Source: Pseudomonadales bacterium (GTDB taxonomy: Bacteria; Pseudomonadota; Gammaproteobacteria; Pseudomonadales; Azotimanducaceae). Taken from it: a DNA stretch of 64,000 bases. This document shows positions 48,801 through 58,114 of this stretch, piece by piece (the stretch's first letter is position 1; each line of letters starts with the position of its first letter). The translations under genes were made by a program, and so were the position numbers. The notes below the pieces were generated by a model. The model ran no database searches. It worked only from the letters and a program-made list of their open reading frames with translations, and had not been told where the DNA came from. Where the stretch lies: contig WTGV01000059.1 in the NCBI GenBank assembly GCA_011525295.1, positions 271,617 to 335,616 of the forward strand, in the 5' to 3' direction.

Positions 48801-50639
48801 TTCTTCGATTACTTGAATGTGTTGCTCGATCTGATCTAATTCAGCCCTTTTGTCGTCGTGGACCTGTATAGACACCATTGTTCTGTCTGCTTGTTCCGCT
48901 TCACGTACGAGTTCACCTGGTGCGATTAGATTGAAAGCGAGCGTCACCACCAGCGTAACGAAAACCAGAACTACCGTCGCTGCAATCCAAGAAGCAGGGT
49001 GGCGGATTGCCTTTGCCGCGAAACCCGTCAACAAAATTCTTGCAGGGTCGGGAGCTCGAAAACCTCCTCGAAGTCTGCGCACCTCTCGTCGTTGCTGGAT
49101 GCGTGTAAACGCAGCTGGAGCTGCCAATTTGTGCGCTAACAGTGGCACCAGACCCACTGCGACCAACATGGACGCGAGTACCGGAAGAATTACAGCAATC
49201 GCAAATGTTTCAATAACTTTCTGAAAGTAGGGATCATCTAAACCTAGAATAAAAACTGGTATAAACACCAATGTCGTGGTAACACTTGCCGCGACGATCG
49301 CGCGTACGGTTTTACGCAATCCTACCCTAGTCGCTTGTACCGCGCTCAGCCCACGTTCGATACCACGCAGAATCGATTCGTAAACAACGACACTATTGTC
49401 TACCAAGAGTCCAATAGCTATCGACAGTCCAGCCAGGGTGTATAAGTTCACGCTCTGACCCATCAAATACAAACCTGCTAGGGCAAAAGTTACACTTACG
49501 GGAACAGATACTCCTACGACCAACACTGCACGCCAACGGCGCAAGAACAAAAAGAGAACTAGGAGTGCGATAGCAAGTCCAATAAAACCAAGCATATAGA
49601 CTCGTGCAATATTTTTATTTAGATCTTGGGCTTGGTTCTCGATAACTTCGAGGTCTAAGTTAAAACTTTGAATCTCGCGCCTAACTTCTTCAATTCGCGC
49701 TGCAACTGCTTTACCAACCTGCACGAGGTTCGAACCTGGTTCTTGAAAAATGCGCAGTCCGATCGCGGGATTACCGTTGTACCTTAGCCGAGTTTCACCT
49801 AGGGCGTACCCAAGTTCGATCGTCGAAATGTCCGCGACTTTAACTCCGCGCGCAGGATCAAGACGCGTCTTCCGGATATGATTGATTGAATCGACTTGCC
49901 CATCGACCATCACACTAGTCCGTCCATTACCGGAATCCAAAGTACCGACCGATTGCACCTGCCCTAAGCTATTTGCGATCGCCCCACGGATGTCCCCGAG
50001 AGAAACTCCTAACGCTACAGCATCATCAGGGTTCACGAAAATATTGACTTGACGTCCCCCGCCGCCTTCAAGTTGGGCGCGTGCTACTCCGGGTACAGAC
50101 GCTAGTCTTGGTTCAATGCGATCACTCGCGAGATCAAAAATCGCGTCAGAGTGTAGTCCCTTTGAAGTAACCAAAATCCGCATGATCAGGCGACTTCCTT
50201 CACCCGTGGAATACGTATTAACCCCAATATGCGCTTGTCCTCGATCTTGCTGACGTAATAAAACACTCGCAATGTCTTCAATCTCACGCTTGCGATTTTT
50301 CATTTTTGTTTTTGGATGAAAGTTCAGCGAGAGGCTGCCCGATGAACCTCTAATAGTGGCATAGCTGTCGACCAATCCTCCGAGACCGGAGATGCGAGAC
50401 AGTAAGGGGAGTAGAATCTCGCGTTCAACCACTTCAGGGGTGCTTCCAAAACGAGAGAAATTTACAAATATTTGATTCCCTTCGAAGGACGGTTCCAATT
50501 CCACCGGCATGCGAGAGATGCCCACGATTCCCAACATAACCATAGCTAAGAAAAGCATCGAAACCGCAACCGGTACCAACACCGGAAGGCTCAAAAGGTT
50601 ACGAGGTTTGGGCGGTGTTTGTTCTGGTTTGGATGTCAC
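45822..50639 (-). CDS. RND-type efflux permease fused to extra membrane helices and a complete ABC ATPase
   Basis: A 1605-residue single polypeptide. Residues 1-1055 are a full RND permease: helix 1, a porter half, helices 2-6, helix 7, a second porter half and helices 8-12. Helix 4 reads [13 protein letters not shown] near 410, aligning with AcrB Asp407 but with Asn at Asp408. The helix 10 motif [14 protein letters not shown] has Asn where AcrB has Lys940. A Gly/Tyr-rich insert ([13 protein letters not shown]) lies near 683 in the periplasmic part. About 1060-1290 adds four to six extra helices. From 1300 to 1530 is an intact ABC ATPase: Walker [10 protein letters not shown] (about 1347), Q-loop YLPQDAG, signature [12 protein letters not shown] (about 1445), Walker [14 protein letters not shown] (about 1470) and H-loop STHVVED. 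The start is GTG 50639 with no clear ribosome site. No adaptor or TolC gene is adjacent. Confidence 0.9.
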   Translation of the reverse strand: MTSKPEQTPPKPRNLLSLPVLVPVAVSMLFLAMVMLGIVGISRMPVELEPSFEGNQIFVNFSRFGSTPEVVEREILLPLLSRISGLGGLVDSYATIRGSSGSLSLNFHPKTKMKNRKREIEDIASVLLRQQDRGQAHIGVNTYSTGEGSRLIMRILVTSKGLHSDAIFDLASDRIEPRLASVPGVARAQLEGGGGRQVNIFVNPDDAVALGVSLGDIRGAIANSLGQVQSVGTLDSGNGRTSVMVDGQVDSINHIRKTRLDPARGVKVADISTIELGYALGETRLRYNGNPAIGLRIFQEPGSNLVQVGKAVAARIEEVRREIQSFNLDLEVIENQAQDLNKNIARVYMLGFIGLAIALLVLFLFLRRWRAVLVVGVSVPVSVTFALAGLYLMGQSVNLYTLAGLSIAIGLLVDNSVVVYESILRGIERGLSAVQATRVGLRKTVRAIVAASVTTTLVFIPVFILGLDDPYFQKVIETFAIAVILPVLASMLVAVGLVPLLAHKLAAPAAFTRIQQRREVRRLRGGFRAPDPARILLTGFAAKAIRHPASWIAATVVLVFVTLVVTLAFNLIAPGELVREAEQADRTMVSIQVHDDKRAELDQIEQHIQVIEEILLDTAGVASIQSRVNVDEVTLNISFVDIKDRPEDFRANEFNGLVDQIIQDKVMTDVFDIVDVFRGYGYGWGGGGYYGGSRFRGIPKQVIVSGPDPKILYDVAQEISTQLREHPNVQSTNVPVNQSSPELWIEPNRRALDAFGLTLQQAMSFVDLSGRDVSSTQIDFPLSNGREIPIRIELESARERNVALRELREMRVQTPNGALPVNALATIRRGIPPATITYRNGRREMPVIYSLDNDVPESGPERVAIEENVKEFIRQIPIPAGYVVDTPSEAEQFSFVQKLVLPVLGLLFLVLAFTFESLAVPVLIFLSIPLVIVGSMWGLVLTGTPLGFFAVLGFFVLAGLSINPSILLLDRMQQFSRAGFTRGAAAFAAVLERTRPVLMTTATTVAALFPLAITTGRENEMWPPFAIVVMGGLVSSAILTLIIIPVGYVFLKRLDETFGRLGAWLMIGWMTLTIGTMFVLMEFAGLDEFFWQIVCSVLIAGFYLTLIVLIFRRVELPEPEVRDGPPKLVVTYLRKIYGLPGAIGRALNSRKEFVAKVLKANGTIFTRAETLERTMVLLILAFGFGAIGWINNAGGWKLLFWLAASAFLSLVCVEIRKFRGFVTPEGIHVRGGIEGFFKILLPWIAVLSFCYLEIVNPVYLNDEPARSNWFWPIFFSAFLIFGQLVRRNALQQSTGKIAARVTKGFLKYPRTWYRRMTLKLGGFDLPGKEIHALSSVSFTATKGMIGILGPNGAGKTTLLRQLAGILDPTRGNVRYGGVSLGPIRHVLARWVGYLPQDAGLPRNLSSREYLAYYAALYEIPPAEWAERVRTLLKEVGLGDKIDEKIGSLSGGMRQRVAVARTLLRLPSIIIVDEPTVGLDPRERIRFRNLLSRLAASRIVLFSTHVVEDVAISCDRVLVIAKSRLRFDGSPTELAQKAIDKVWSVELEPGASFELPTGATLAEESPTPSGGKLQRIVAAVSPSDSAETIGPRPEDGYLWLLAQAET

Positions 50640-51047
50640 TGGAATTTGGGTTTATCGGAGATTTTTTAATGCAAGAATCATACCAGACTGTCGTACAAGT
50701 TCGATGAATCGCGTAGTATGAATACGAATGGGTGTTTTGTACGGAACCTGCACACGTCACTATTCTAAACCTATTGCTATGTAACAGGGGCAGATGCAGC
50801 AACTCTGGGAAAAGACACTAACGAGTTCAGGATCGTCGAGGAACATACGATACTAGCCAATGTGTGCCGTTGAAGAAGCGTCGTTACTCGCGAAAAGTCT
50901 TTAAAACTTGGTCGTACCCCGGTACACAGGCTGAGCCGACACCCAAATCTTTTACAATTGACATATGTTGCATGCACAGATTGCATAATCGAATGTAACA
51001 GTTGGTATTGTTTATCTCGAATCAGCAACGAATACGAGGAGATTACG
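50640..51047. promoter_or_regulatory. Divergent intergenic region, RND-ABC locus versus PuuD-like gene
   Basis: About 410 bases between divergent genes with no reading frame I can support. TTGACA at 50958-50963 followed by CATAAT at 50984-50989 resembles a sigma-70 promoter for the rightward gene. The 20-bp spacing is longer than the usual 17, so confidence is low. The GAGGAGA ribosome site of the PuuD-like gene lies at about 51036-51042. I found no operator palindrome or terminator. Confidence 0.35.
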
Positions 51048-51716
51048 ATGGATTTTGGCTCACCGATTATTGAATATTTTGTCCGGTACGCTCACATTGT
51101 CTTTGGGATTGCCTGGATTGGCCTGCTGTACTATTTCAATTTCGTACAGGGCGGATACTTAGCTAAGGCTTCAGACGAAGCTAAGATTAGTGCGTTCACG
51201 GGTTTAGTCCCGTCAGCATTGCGATGGTTTCGATGGGCAGCGTTGCTGACACTGTTGACGGGTTTGTATTTGGCACACATTCTTTGGTCTCAGGACAGGT
51301 TTTCAGAGGACACGCTTGTAGCGGCGATCATGGGTACCCTGATGGCTGCGAACGTTTGGTTCATAATCTGGCCAAATCAAAAAGTTGTGATTAAATCGCA
51401 CGAGAGTTTAAGGGATGGTGGCGAAGCAGATCCGAATCAAGGATCTGCGGCCGCGGCAGCTCTACTCGCAAGTCGAACAAACACCCTGTTTTCGATCCCA
51501 ATGGTAGCTACGATGGTGTCTAGTTTTCATGCTCAATTCGGAGAAGAAATCACGACACAATCCTATGGAATGTTCATCATACTAGCCATAGTCTTAATAA
51601 TAGAACTAAATGCTATCTTTGGAAAAATGAACCCATTGATTAAGAGCATACAAGGTGTGATTATTTCGGGCGTTCTCTTGACAGTTGGTACGATACTGCT
51701 TCTCAAGTTCGTGTAA
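51048..51716 (+). CDS. PuuD/urate-oxidase-N-terminal-like membrane protein
   Basis: A 222-residue inner-membrane protein similar to the membrane domain of the PuuD urate hydroxylase family. The N-terminal YFVRYAHIVFGIAWIGLLYYF (helix 1, about 8-28) has the family's His and aromatic pattern. RWFRWAALLTLLTGLYL (about 62-78) and ANVWFIIWPNQK (about 103-114) follow, and the last two helices are near 165-185 and 200-220. The cytochrome c domain found at the C-terminus of full PuuD is absent, so urate oxidation is doubtful. I chose the ATG at 51048 with GAGGAGA 5-6 nt upstream; the frame stays open 90 bp further without a ribosome site. Confidence 0.8.
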   Translation: MDFGSPIIEYFVRYAHIVFGIAWIGLLYYFNFVQGGYLAKASDEAKISAFTGLVPSALRWFRWAALLTLLTGLYLAHILWSQDRFSEDTLVAAIMGTLMAANVWFIIWPNQKVVIKSHESLRDGGEADPNQGSAAAAALLASRTNTLFSIPMVATMVSSFHAQFGEEITTQSYGMFIILAIVLIIELNAIFGKMNPLIKSIQGVIISGVLLTVGTILLLKFV

Positions 51717-51812
51717 AAGAACTTGAGCTAAATAAAGACCTAGGGCTGATGTGCTGTGCCCCAGCCCCTTAGATACAATTTTTCAATTTGGATCACAATT
51801 AGTCCACAGTAG

Positions 51813-52478
51813 ATGAATGACCTCCCCATAGTATCAAGTTCGGGCACGCCACCGGGAGTGGAGCGCCGACCGAGAAACGCTAGTTCTCCTAGTACCGGAT
51901 TCAGTATCGGACGAGTTGTCTTTATGCTCTTCACCATATCAGCTCTCATCATATTGGGTTGGTTTGTCTGGTCAATAAATTCTGTACTGAACGAACGCAC
52001 AGAGGTTTTGCAAGATAGTGCTCGACGCATTGCCGATCTTGAGGCACAGTTGTCAGCTAGCGCTGAAATTTTTAGCGAATCTGACGAGACCATGACCGAG
52101 GAAATTTCTTTTTGGGAGAGCGAGACAAGGAAAGTCTGGGCCGGTTACCAACGTCACCAAGATTGGATTAACGAAAACACTCCAGTAATAGCAAAGATGC
52201 GACAAGACATTGAGGGATTGGATGTGCGAATTACTTCCTTAAAAGGATCGCTGACAGATATAGAGAATACGTTGCAGCAGATCCTGGGCCGACAACGTGA
52301 CTTAAAGGACGATCTCAATACGACATTACAAACGACCAACGCGCTCCTTGAACAATTACAACTAAGCGTAGATCGCCATGACGAAGATATCGATTCAATA
52401 GATGCCTTTAGAAAGCAAACCAATACTTGGATACTGGACCTAAGAAAACGCCTAGAAAAGTTAGAAACTGGCAATTGA
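51813..52478 (+). CDS. Single-pass membrane protein with periplasmic coiled coil
   Basis: I do not recognise a family in this 221-residue protein. The N-terminal 30 residues are polar and Pro/Ser-rich. One membrane helix follows (VVFMLFTISALIILGWFVW, about 35-53). The rest, about 60-220, is a nearly unbroken heptad pattern, for example RRIADLEAQLSASAEIF, IEGLDVRITSLKGSLTDIE and TWILDLRKRLEKLE. This predicts a long coiled coil, probably in the periplasm. Similar architectures appear in envelope tethers and cell-division accessory proteins, but no function can be assigned. It precedes the next hypothetical gene by 24 bp. Confidence 0.75.
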   Translation: MNDLPIVSSSGTPPGVERRPRNASSPSTGFSIGRVVFMLFTISALIILGWFVWSINSVLNERTEVLQDSARRIADLEAQLSASAEIFSESDETMTEEISFWESETRKVWAGYQRHQDWINENTPVIAKMRQDIEGLDVRITSLKGSLTDIENTLQQILGRQRDLKDDLNTTLQTTNALLEQLQLSVDRHDEDIDSIDAFRKQTNTWILDLRKRLEKLETGN

Positions 52479-52502
52479 TCCTAACCACAATCACTGAAGA
52501 AT

Positions 52503-52895
52503 ATGGACACCACTGAAGAACAAATTAACAATGGCAGATTTCACTGGAATGTGAAGTACCGGAAACTCGAAGGAGATGAAGGAGTAACGATTCGATTCTT
52601 CGGTCCGGTACGGGGAGAAACTCAGGAACTCGCGCGCTTCGACTGTTTCCAAAACGTCCCTCACTACCATATCGCGTTTTACGACCACGACACGGTTACC
52701 TCACTCGATCGTGAGTCGCCGTTAAGAACTGTTTTAGAGAAGATCGAGTGTGAATTTATCGAACTTGTTGTGGCTTGCGGTAGTGATACACCCACCGACC
52801 AGGAATGTAAAAACCACTTTCAGGCTGCAAGGAATTTACAAGGAAGAGCTTACCACCTTGAAAAGGAATTTAGTTCAACGTCTCGCGCCGAGTAG
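52503..52895 (+). CDS. Hypothetical protein
   Basis: A 130-residue soluble protein of unknown function. It has no signal peptide. The middle reads like a mixed alpha-beta domain (VTIRFFGPVRGETQELARFDCFQNVPHYH, split about residues 28-56), with a conserved-looking histidine pair in HYHIAFYDHD. The C-terminal part is helical (ECKNHFQAARNLQGRAYHLE). Many small-molecule or ribosome-associated proteins look this way, and I cannot choose. It follows the coiled-coil gene closely and is convergent with the acyltransferase gene, 13 bp away. The coding character and conserved-looking motifs support a real gene. Confidence 0.65.
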   Translation: MDTTEEQINNGRFHWNVKYRKLEGDEGVTIRFFGPVRGETQELARFDCFQNVPHYHIAFYDHDTVTSLDRESPLRTVLEKIECEFIELVVACGSDTPTDQECKNHFQAARNLQGRAYHLEKEFSSTSRAE

Positions 52896-52908
52896 CTCTG
52901 AGCTCGAT

Positions 52909-53754
52909 TCATGAGCGCATCTCGGACAGTACGCGGTCTTTCTCTGCCCAAAGTTTCATAACCTCCTTTTTCAAATTCTGGTTAAAACCAGCAGTAAGAG
53001 GAATGGTTTCAACATGTACAGTCACGTGCGAGCAGCGTCCGCACAAAAATTGCCAAAATCCAGGGACCTCACCCTCGTAATTTACTGTGACATTGACGAT
53101 CCGATCAGCGTCGTCATCTAACGCTTCCAGACTGAAAGCTAAGCCTCCCAGCTTGGGACGCAGTAAGTGTTGATACATGGGACGTTGTTGAGCGTGCTTC
53201 GTCGGGGTGAACCTGGTACCCTCTAAGAACAACAAAAGCGAGATCGGTCGTTCGTGGAACTGACTTTCTGCGCGTTTTAACTCTTGGCGATTTTTCTGTT
53301 GTACTTGCTGTCGCGATTGTCCTTTCTCGCGCTTGCCGCGTCGCACATACGGGAATCGCAGCAACCATAAACCGAAGCCTAGAAACGGAACCCAAATCAG
53401 TTCGCGTTTCGTGAAAAATTTGATGGGTGGCGCAAGCTTCCGAAACACGATCTCTAAGATCACAATATCCGCCCAGCTTTGGTGGTTACTGGCGATGATC
53501 CACCAATCATTGCGAGTTGCTAAGGTGTCAGGCAGTTTCGGCGCAATCCGAATCCAACGAAACAGTTGACACATCTTTTCGTTGAGAAACACCCATGCTG
53601 TGATCACACCATCGTTCGCACCCCGTATTTGCTTTCTCCAATGTGGTATGGGACAGAGTAACTGAGCCAAAGCTAAGACATAGACTGTTGCACAACCAAT
53701 GAGTGTATAACAGAACAGAATCGCAAAACTTACGACTCCTCGTAGGGTGTGCAC
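52909..53754 (-). CDS. PlsC-type lysophospholipid acyltransferase (YihG-like)
   Basis: A 281-residue inner-membrane acyltransferase acting on lysophosphatidic acid or a similar lipid. An N-terminal helix (about 8-32) is followed by the catalytic NHQSWAD (the NHx4D motif, about 90-96). The second motif FFTKRELIWVPFLGFGLW and the third, LFLEGTRFTP (about 172-181), are present, and LRPKLGGLAF is a fourth block. The extended C-terminal part resembles YihG/YihG-like acyltransferases more than PlsC itself. The start is GTG at 53754. It is 29 bp downstream of the DASS transporter gene on the same strand, suggesting co-transcription. Confidence 0.9.
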   Translation of the reverse strand: MHTLRGVVSFAILFCYTLIGCATVYVLALAQLLCPIPHWRKQIRGANDGVITAWVFLNEKMCQLFRWIRIAPKLPDTLATRNDWWIIASNHQSWADIVILEIVFRKLAPPIKFFTKRELIWVPFLGFGLWLLRFPYVRRGKREKGQSRQQVQQKNRQELKRAESQFHERPISLLLFLEGTRFTPTKHAQQRPMYQHLLRPKLGGLAFSLEALDDDADRIVNVTVNYEGEVPGFWQFLCGRCSHVTVHVETIPLTAGFNQNLKKEVMKLWAEKDRVLSEMRS

Positions 53755-53783
53755 TTAAATGACGATCAAGAACTTGCGGGCGA

Positions 53784-55181
53784 TCAAAGTCCGAAGTAGA
53801 AAAAGCACATCGTCGAGATCACTGCGGCTCCAATCAAGTTCAACACAAATCCTTCTTGTGCCATTTTTTCTATCGGGAACCTACCACTAGAAAACACGAC
53901 CACGTTCGGCGGCGTCGCTACCGGTAACATGAACGCGCAGCTCGCACTCATCGTCGCTGGGACCATTAAATATCTCGGATCTACCGCGAGAGCAATTGCG
54001 GTCGCTCCAAGGATGGGAAGTAACAAAGTTGTAGTCGCGGTATTACTCGTCGCCTCCGTAAGAAAAGTTACTCCAACACAAATGATGACTACAACCAAGA
54101 TGACCGGTAGCGCTCCAAGTGCTTGGAGCTGTGTCGCGAGAATTTCACTCAATCCCGAACTAGTAAAGGCTGTTGCTATACTTAAACCTGCACCAAAGAG
54201 AATCAACATTCCCCATGGGATCGTTGTTGCTGTTTCCCAATCAAGTAACTTTCCACCCTTACCGTCGGGAATCAAAAATAGCAAGACGATGGCGAAAAAC
54301 GCGGCCATGTAGTCGCTAGTCGCACCGCTAAAAAACTCTCCAAAAAATTGTGACCAACCATGGATGGGCTCCGGTAGTTTACGTGTTACCCAAAGTAACG
54401 CTGTTAATGTAAATACTGCCAGAACCAATATTTCTGCCCGCGTCCATTTACCTACTGTTGGAAGCTCGATCTGAGTCTTGTAGTTAACGTGTCTCGTCAA
54501 CCAGAGAGCTAACAACGGTACGATCAATATGACCACAGGAACTCCCCAAGTCATCCACTCAAAAAATCCTATTTCAGTACCGGTCGTCTGAGAGTAAATA
54601 CCCAGAAAAACCACGTTCGGTGGAGTGCCGATAGGAGTTCCGATGCCACCGACACTGGCAGCATGCGCCGTACCCAACAACAAAGGTGCAACTAGCCGCG
54701 GGTCGTTGATTCGGTCCAAGATCGCGAGCGCGACCGGAAGGAGCATCAACGTGGTCGCGGTATTACTCATCCACATTGACAAAATAGCTGCCGTCGCCAT
54801 GAAACCCATTACTAAGCGTCGGCCGCTCGTCGCACCGAACACTCTTAACATCACAAAAGCTAGTCGTTTGTGAAGTCCACTTTTTGCCATTGCCGTCGAG
54901 AGGATGAAACCACCGAGCAGTAGCAAGATCAAGGGATGGCCATAAGCTGATCTTACATCGGCGATTTCAATTACGCCAAACAGCGGAAATGCAAAGAGTG
55001 GAATCAGTGAAGTCACAGGAATGGGAATGGGTTCCAGCATCCACCATATCACTACGAGCGTAGTGACACTTCCAGTAATCCAGGCGGCAGTAGGTAATCC
55101 ACCCCACCACATTAGAATTGCTACTAATACCGCAAGCACCGGACCAAGAGTCAGTCCGACTCTTTGATCAACTAATGCCAT
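53784..55181 (-). CDS. DASS/SLC13-family sodium:anion symporter
   Basis: A 465-residue secondary transporter with about 11 membrane helices, of the divalent anion:Na+ symporter family (dicarboxylates, citrate or sulfate). The two inverted repeats each carry an SNT substrate/sodium motif: MSNTATTLMLLPVA near residue 139 and TSNTATTTLLLPIL near 390. Each is followed by the partner block PIGTPPN near 183 and ATPPNVVVF near 430. IPIPVTSLIPLFAFPLFGV near 52-70 is also typical. The substrate is not fixed by sequence. Its ATG at 55181 overlaps or abuts the divergent sbcB start, so each promoter must lie inside the other gene. Confidence 0.93.
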   Translation of the reverse strand: MALVDQRVGLTLGPVLAVLVAILMWWGGLPTAAWITGSVTTLVVIWWMLEPIPIPVTSLIPLFAFPLFGVIEIADVRSAYGHPLILLLLGGFILSTAMAKSGLHKRLAFVMLRVFGATSGRRLVMGFMATAAILSMWMSNTATTLMLLPVALAILDRINDPRLVAPLLLGTAHAASVGGIGTPIGTPPNVVFLGIYSQTTGTEIGFFEWMTWGVPVVILIVPLLALWLTRHVNYKTQIELPTVGKWTRAEILVLAVFTLTALLWVTRKLPEPIHGWSQFFGEFFSGATSDYMAAFFAIVLLFLIPDGKGGKLLDWETATTIPWGMLILFGAGLSIATAFTSSGLSEILATQLQALGALPVILVVVIICVGVTFLTEATSNTATTTLLLPILGATAIALAVDPRYLMVPATMSASCAFMLPVATPPNVVVFSSGRFPIEKMAQEGFVLNLIGAAVISTMCFFYFGL

Positions 55182-55189
55182 CTACCACC

Positions 55190-56659
55190 ATGCGTAAAGC
55201 CTATTCCACTCGAAGGAAACCGTCATTTTATTGGTACGACACCGAGACTACAGGACTAAGAAACAGTTACGACCGAATCATTCAATTTGCTGGACAACGC
55301 ACTGATCTGAACCTAGAGCCACTCGGCCAACCACTGAGTACTTACGTCCAGCTACCGCCTGAAATCGTACCGACAGCAGAGTCTTTTCAGATTACGAAGA
55401 TTCGACCGACAACCCTTGCAGAACAAGGCATTCCCGAATATGAACTATTCAGTAAATTGAAACAAGAGCTAAGTCGGGCAAACACTTGCATCATAGGATA
55501 TAACAATATATCGTTTGACGACAACTTCATTCGTTTTGGGATGTACCGGAGTCTTTTACCACCCTACGAACACGAACACAAGCGGGAAAACAGTCGATTA
55601 GATTTTCTCAGCATCGTAAGAATGACTGGTGCGTTACGCCCCGAAGGATTGGAGTGGCCGGTCATTGATGGCGTTCCATCTTTTGCTTTAGGGAATCTTG
55701 CGGCAGCTAATGACATTGCTGTTGACAACGCGCACGACGCACTAGCCGATGTGAATATGACCCTAGCACTAGCACGCAAAGTCAGAGCCGCACAACCAAA
55801 ACTCTGGAACTACGCCTACACTCTAAGAAAACAAGGTACAGCGAAAAAATTGTTAGACCCAGATGCTCGACAGGCTATCCTGCACGTGTCTCCCAAGTAT
55901 GGCAATGCTCGTTACAGCATTGCACCAGTCTTACCCATTACGCGACATCCCGACATGTTTAATCGCGTTATCGTTGTTGATTTAGTAAGTAACATCGACT
56001 TGTTGTTGTCGTCCAGCGCAGATGAACTAGCTAGGCTACTGTTCGAACGCTCTGACACCGACGAAAAAGTCGAACCAGAAGAGCGACTCAATGTCAACGT
56101 AGTCGCCATCAACCAAGCTCCGATGGTTGTAGTACTCAAAGCCCTGCGACAAGAAAACATTAAAAGGCTCAGCATTGATCTGGACAGATTAGAAAGAAAT
56201 TCGAGACGAGTGTTAGCAGCAACCGATCTTCCAAAGAAACTACGAGCAATTTTTGGAAACCGGGAGCGAGACGATCCACCAAAAATCCCCGAGGAAGCAC
56301 TTTACGATGACTTTATCACTGATAACGATAGGATCGCGTGTGCAAATTTTTGGACAGAGTTAAGAAATGGCAAGAGATGGACTTTGGAGCGATTTGAAGA
56401 TCTTAGGTTACGCGAACTCTACGCCCGTCTGAAAACCAAGGTTGCCCCCCAGGAGTTATCTAAAACAGAACTGCAGGACTATCACCAATTTGTGCGGCAA
56501 CAACTAGTCCGTAGCGATCGAAATTTATTTGAAATGCAAGAGACTACCAAGGAATTGCTGAAACAAAAATCAGGTACGGAGGAAACACTAGCATTGCAAG
56601 AGTTTCACGATTACCTGCAGCAGCTAGAGTCCCAATACGATGTCGAACGGACCGACTAG
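55190..56659 (+). CDS. sbcB: Exodeoxyribonuclease I
   Basis: A single-strand 3'-5' exonuclease of about 489 residues, used in repair and recombination. The DEDDh residues are in FYWYDTETTG (about 13-22), the SFDDNFIRFG block (about 110), and AHDALADVNMT (about 185). The SH3-like and C-terminal domains follow, with HVSPKYGNARYSIAPVLPIT near 230. Length fits SbcB (about 475). I take ATG 55190, which leaves the divergent transporter start free; ATG 55175 in the same frame overlaps it by 7 bp and is also possible. Neither has a good ribosome site. The 3' end overlaps the NUDIX gene by 20 bp. Confidence 0.94.
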   Translation: MRKAYSTRRKPSFYWYDTETTGLRNSYDRIIQFAGQRTDLNLEPLGQPLSTYVQLPPEIVPTAESFQITKIRPTTLAEQGIPEYELFSKLKQELSRANTCIIGYNNISFDDNFIRFGMYRSLLPPYEHEHKRENSRLDFLSIVRMTGALRPEGLEWPVIDGVPSFALGNLAAANDIAVDNAHDALADVNMTLALARKVRAAQPKLWNYAYTLRKQGTAKKLLDPDARQAILHVSPKYGNARYSIAPVLPITRHPDMFNRVIVVDLVSNIDLLLSSSADELARLLFERSDTDEKVEPEERLNVNVVAINQAPMVVVLKALRQENIKRLSIDLDRLERNSRRVLAATDLPKKLRAIFGNRERDDPPKIPEEALYDDFITDNDRIACANFWTELRNGKRWTLERFEDLRLRELYARLKTKVAPQELSKTELQDYHQFVRQQLVRSDRNLFEMQETTKELLKQKSGTEETLALQEFHDYLQQLESQYDVERTD

Positions 56660-57458
56660 CAACAACGCCAGTCATAGCAAAGAAGGCGCGACCGACAACG
56701 CAACCGCTGACCAGCCACTGCTCGCAGCAAGTATGGTACTAGTCAGAGACCAACCTAAGGGGTACGAAGTGTTCATGATCGAACGGCCCGCAAAGGGCGC
56801 TTTCCCGAAGCTTCATGTATTTCCTGGAGGCAAAATCGATCCCTCAGACTCGGAATTAGCGCAGCTTTGTCCTTTGTTGTCAGACGCTAGAGCATCACAA
56901 CTACTACGTGTGAAAGACAATGGATTGCGTTTTTGGGTTTGCGCGATTCGAGAGTGTTTTGAAGAATGCGGTGTACTATTCGCCCAGCAAAACGATGAGA
57001 TTCTCCCGCTACGAACTGAAACGCAACGACTGCGAATAAGGGAGTGGGCTCAAAGAGTGTCGAATTTTTCGGAGGACTTCCGGCTCGTGCTCGAGACACA
57101 CAAACTCACGTTAGCTACGGACGAAGTACATTACTTTAGCCATTGGATCACACCAAAAATTGCTCCTGCACGATTCAATACAAGGTTTTTTCTCGCCAAG
57201 CTACCCCCAGAACAAAAAACAGACGCTCAATCCACCGAAATAGTATCAGCATGTTGGGTTCGTCCCGATGTAGCTCTCAAAAAATTTCAAACCAAAGAGT
57301 GGCGAATGATCCTGCCTACTCTGACGACACTACGCATGATCTCGAACTATACCGATACGGAAGACCTGATCAAGCACGTACGAAAGGGCTATCACAAGAT
57401 TCCAGTCCGTCCGGGGAAACAACTACAAGGGATGCAACCCTTTCTCGACCCGTGGTAA
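56640..57458 (+). CDS. NUDIX hydrolase, NUDT19-like
   Basis: A 272-residue NUDIX protein of the long type with an insert inside the NUDIX box, as in NUDT19-like CoA/nucleotide diphosphatases. The box is split: PGGKIDPSDSE (about 62-72) and, after about 25 residues, AIRECFEECGVLF (about 101-113). The latter supplies the RExxEE metal ligands. HWITPKIAPARFNTRFFLA near 168-186 is typical of the family. The C-terminal region ends in PFLDPW. The first 25 residues are low-complexity. It overlaps sbcB by 20 bp and the following ABC ATPase gene by 7 bp. Substrate is inferred by family only. Confidence 0.87.
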   Translation: MSNGPTSNNASHSKEGATDNATADQPLLAASMVLVRDQPKGYEVFMIERPAKGAFPKLHVFPGGKIDPSDSELAQLCPLLSDARASQLLRVKDNGLRFWVCAIRECFEECGVLFAQQNDEILPLRTETQRLRIREWAQRVSNFSEDFRLVLETHKLTLATDEVHYFSHWITPKIAPARFNTRFFLAKLPPEQKTDAQSTEIVSACWVRPDVALKKFQTKEWRMILPTLTTLRMISNYTDTEDLIKHVRKGYHKIPVRPGKQLQGMQPFLDPW

Positions 57459-58114
57459 TTCACGTTCAGAGTGTCGGGAAAAAGTTTCCCGACGGTAAGG
57501 GGGAACGTTGGGTAATCGAGGATGTCTCGTTCAAAATTGAATCGCGCCAAGCTACGGTAATCCGAGGACCAAGTGGAGTTGGGAAGACCACACTTCTCAA
57601 TTTGATTGCAGGCTTAATCCAACCAGACAAAGGAGAAATTGAGCTAAATCTCAAAGACTCATCGGGACCAACTTCGTTAAATCGTCTAAACGCCCGCGAA
57701 TTACTACGATTTCGCAGAGACCACGTCGGATTTGTATACCAGTTTTTTAATCTCGTACCCACGCTAACAGTCAAAGAAAACGTACTGTTACCACTCGCGC
57801 TAACAAAGCGAGAACACTTACGAGACCAAGCACTCGATCGCCTGCACAAACTAGGTTTGAAATCTCACTTGAATGCATTCCCAACGCAACTATCTGGAGG
57901 TGAACAGCAACGAGCGGCTATCGCAAGAGCGGTCGCGCACGAACCTCAATTCCTGTTTGCCGACGAACCTACAGGAAACTTAGATGCAGAAAATTCTGCG
58001 GAAGTCTTCAAGTTGCTTTGGGACGAGCACGAACGATTGGGTACAAATCTTGTGGTCGCGACGCACAGCGACGACATTGGCGCATACGCTGCACACACAA
58101 TTCAATTAGCTTGA
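57452..58114 (+). CDS. ABC transporter ATPase (AttE/LolD-like)
   Basis: A 220-residue ATPase of the MacB/LolD/FtsE type that powers an FtsX-family permease. Walker A is GPSGVGKTT (about 37), the Q-loop is VGFVYQFFNLVPTLTV (about 90), the signature is LSGGEQQRAAIARAV (about 150), and Walker B is FLFADEPTGNLD (about 170). The H-loop is ATHSDDIGAY near the end. The start is a GTG at 57452 inside the last codons of the NUDIX gene; longer in-frame versions would overlap that gene for no reason. Its TGA overlaps the permease TTG start by 4 bp. With the next two genes it forms an AttEFGH-like system. Confidence 0.92.
   Translation: MVIHVQSVGKKFPDGKGERWVIEDVSFKIESRQATVIRGPSGVGKTTLLNLIAGLIQPDKGEIELNLKDSSGPTSLNRLNARELLRFRRDHVGFVYQFFNLVPTLTVKENVLLPLALTKREHLRDQALDRLHKLGLKSHLNAFPTQLSGGEQQRAAIARAVAHEPQFLFADEPTGNLDAENSAEVFKLLWDEHERLGTNLVVATHSDDIGAYAAHTIQLA

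Noticed and set aside
51048..51716. Functional urate hydroxylase
   Set aside because: Only the membrane domain is present and the cytochrome c domain of PuuD is missing, so I keep the call at family level.
51743..51767. Hairpin GGGCTG...CAGCCC after the PuuD-like gene
   Set aside because: Only a 6-bp stem with a 13-base loop and no adjacent T run, so it is too weak to call a terminator.
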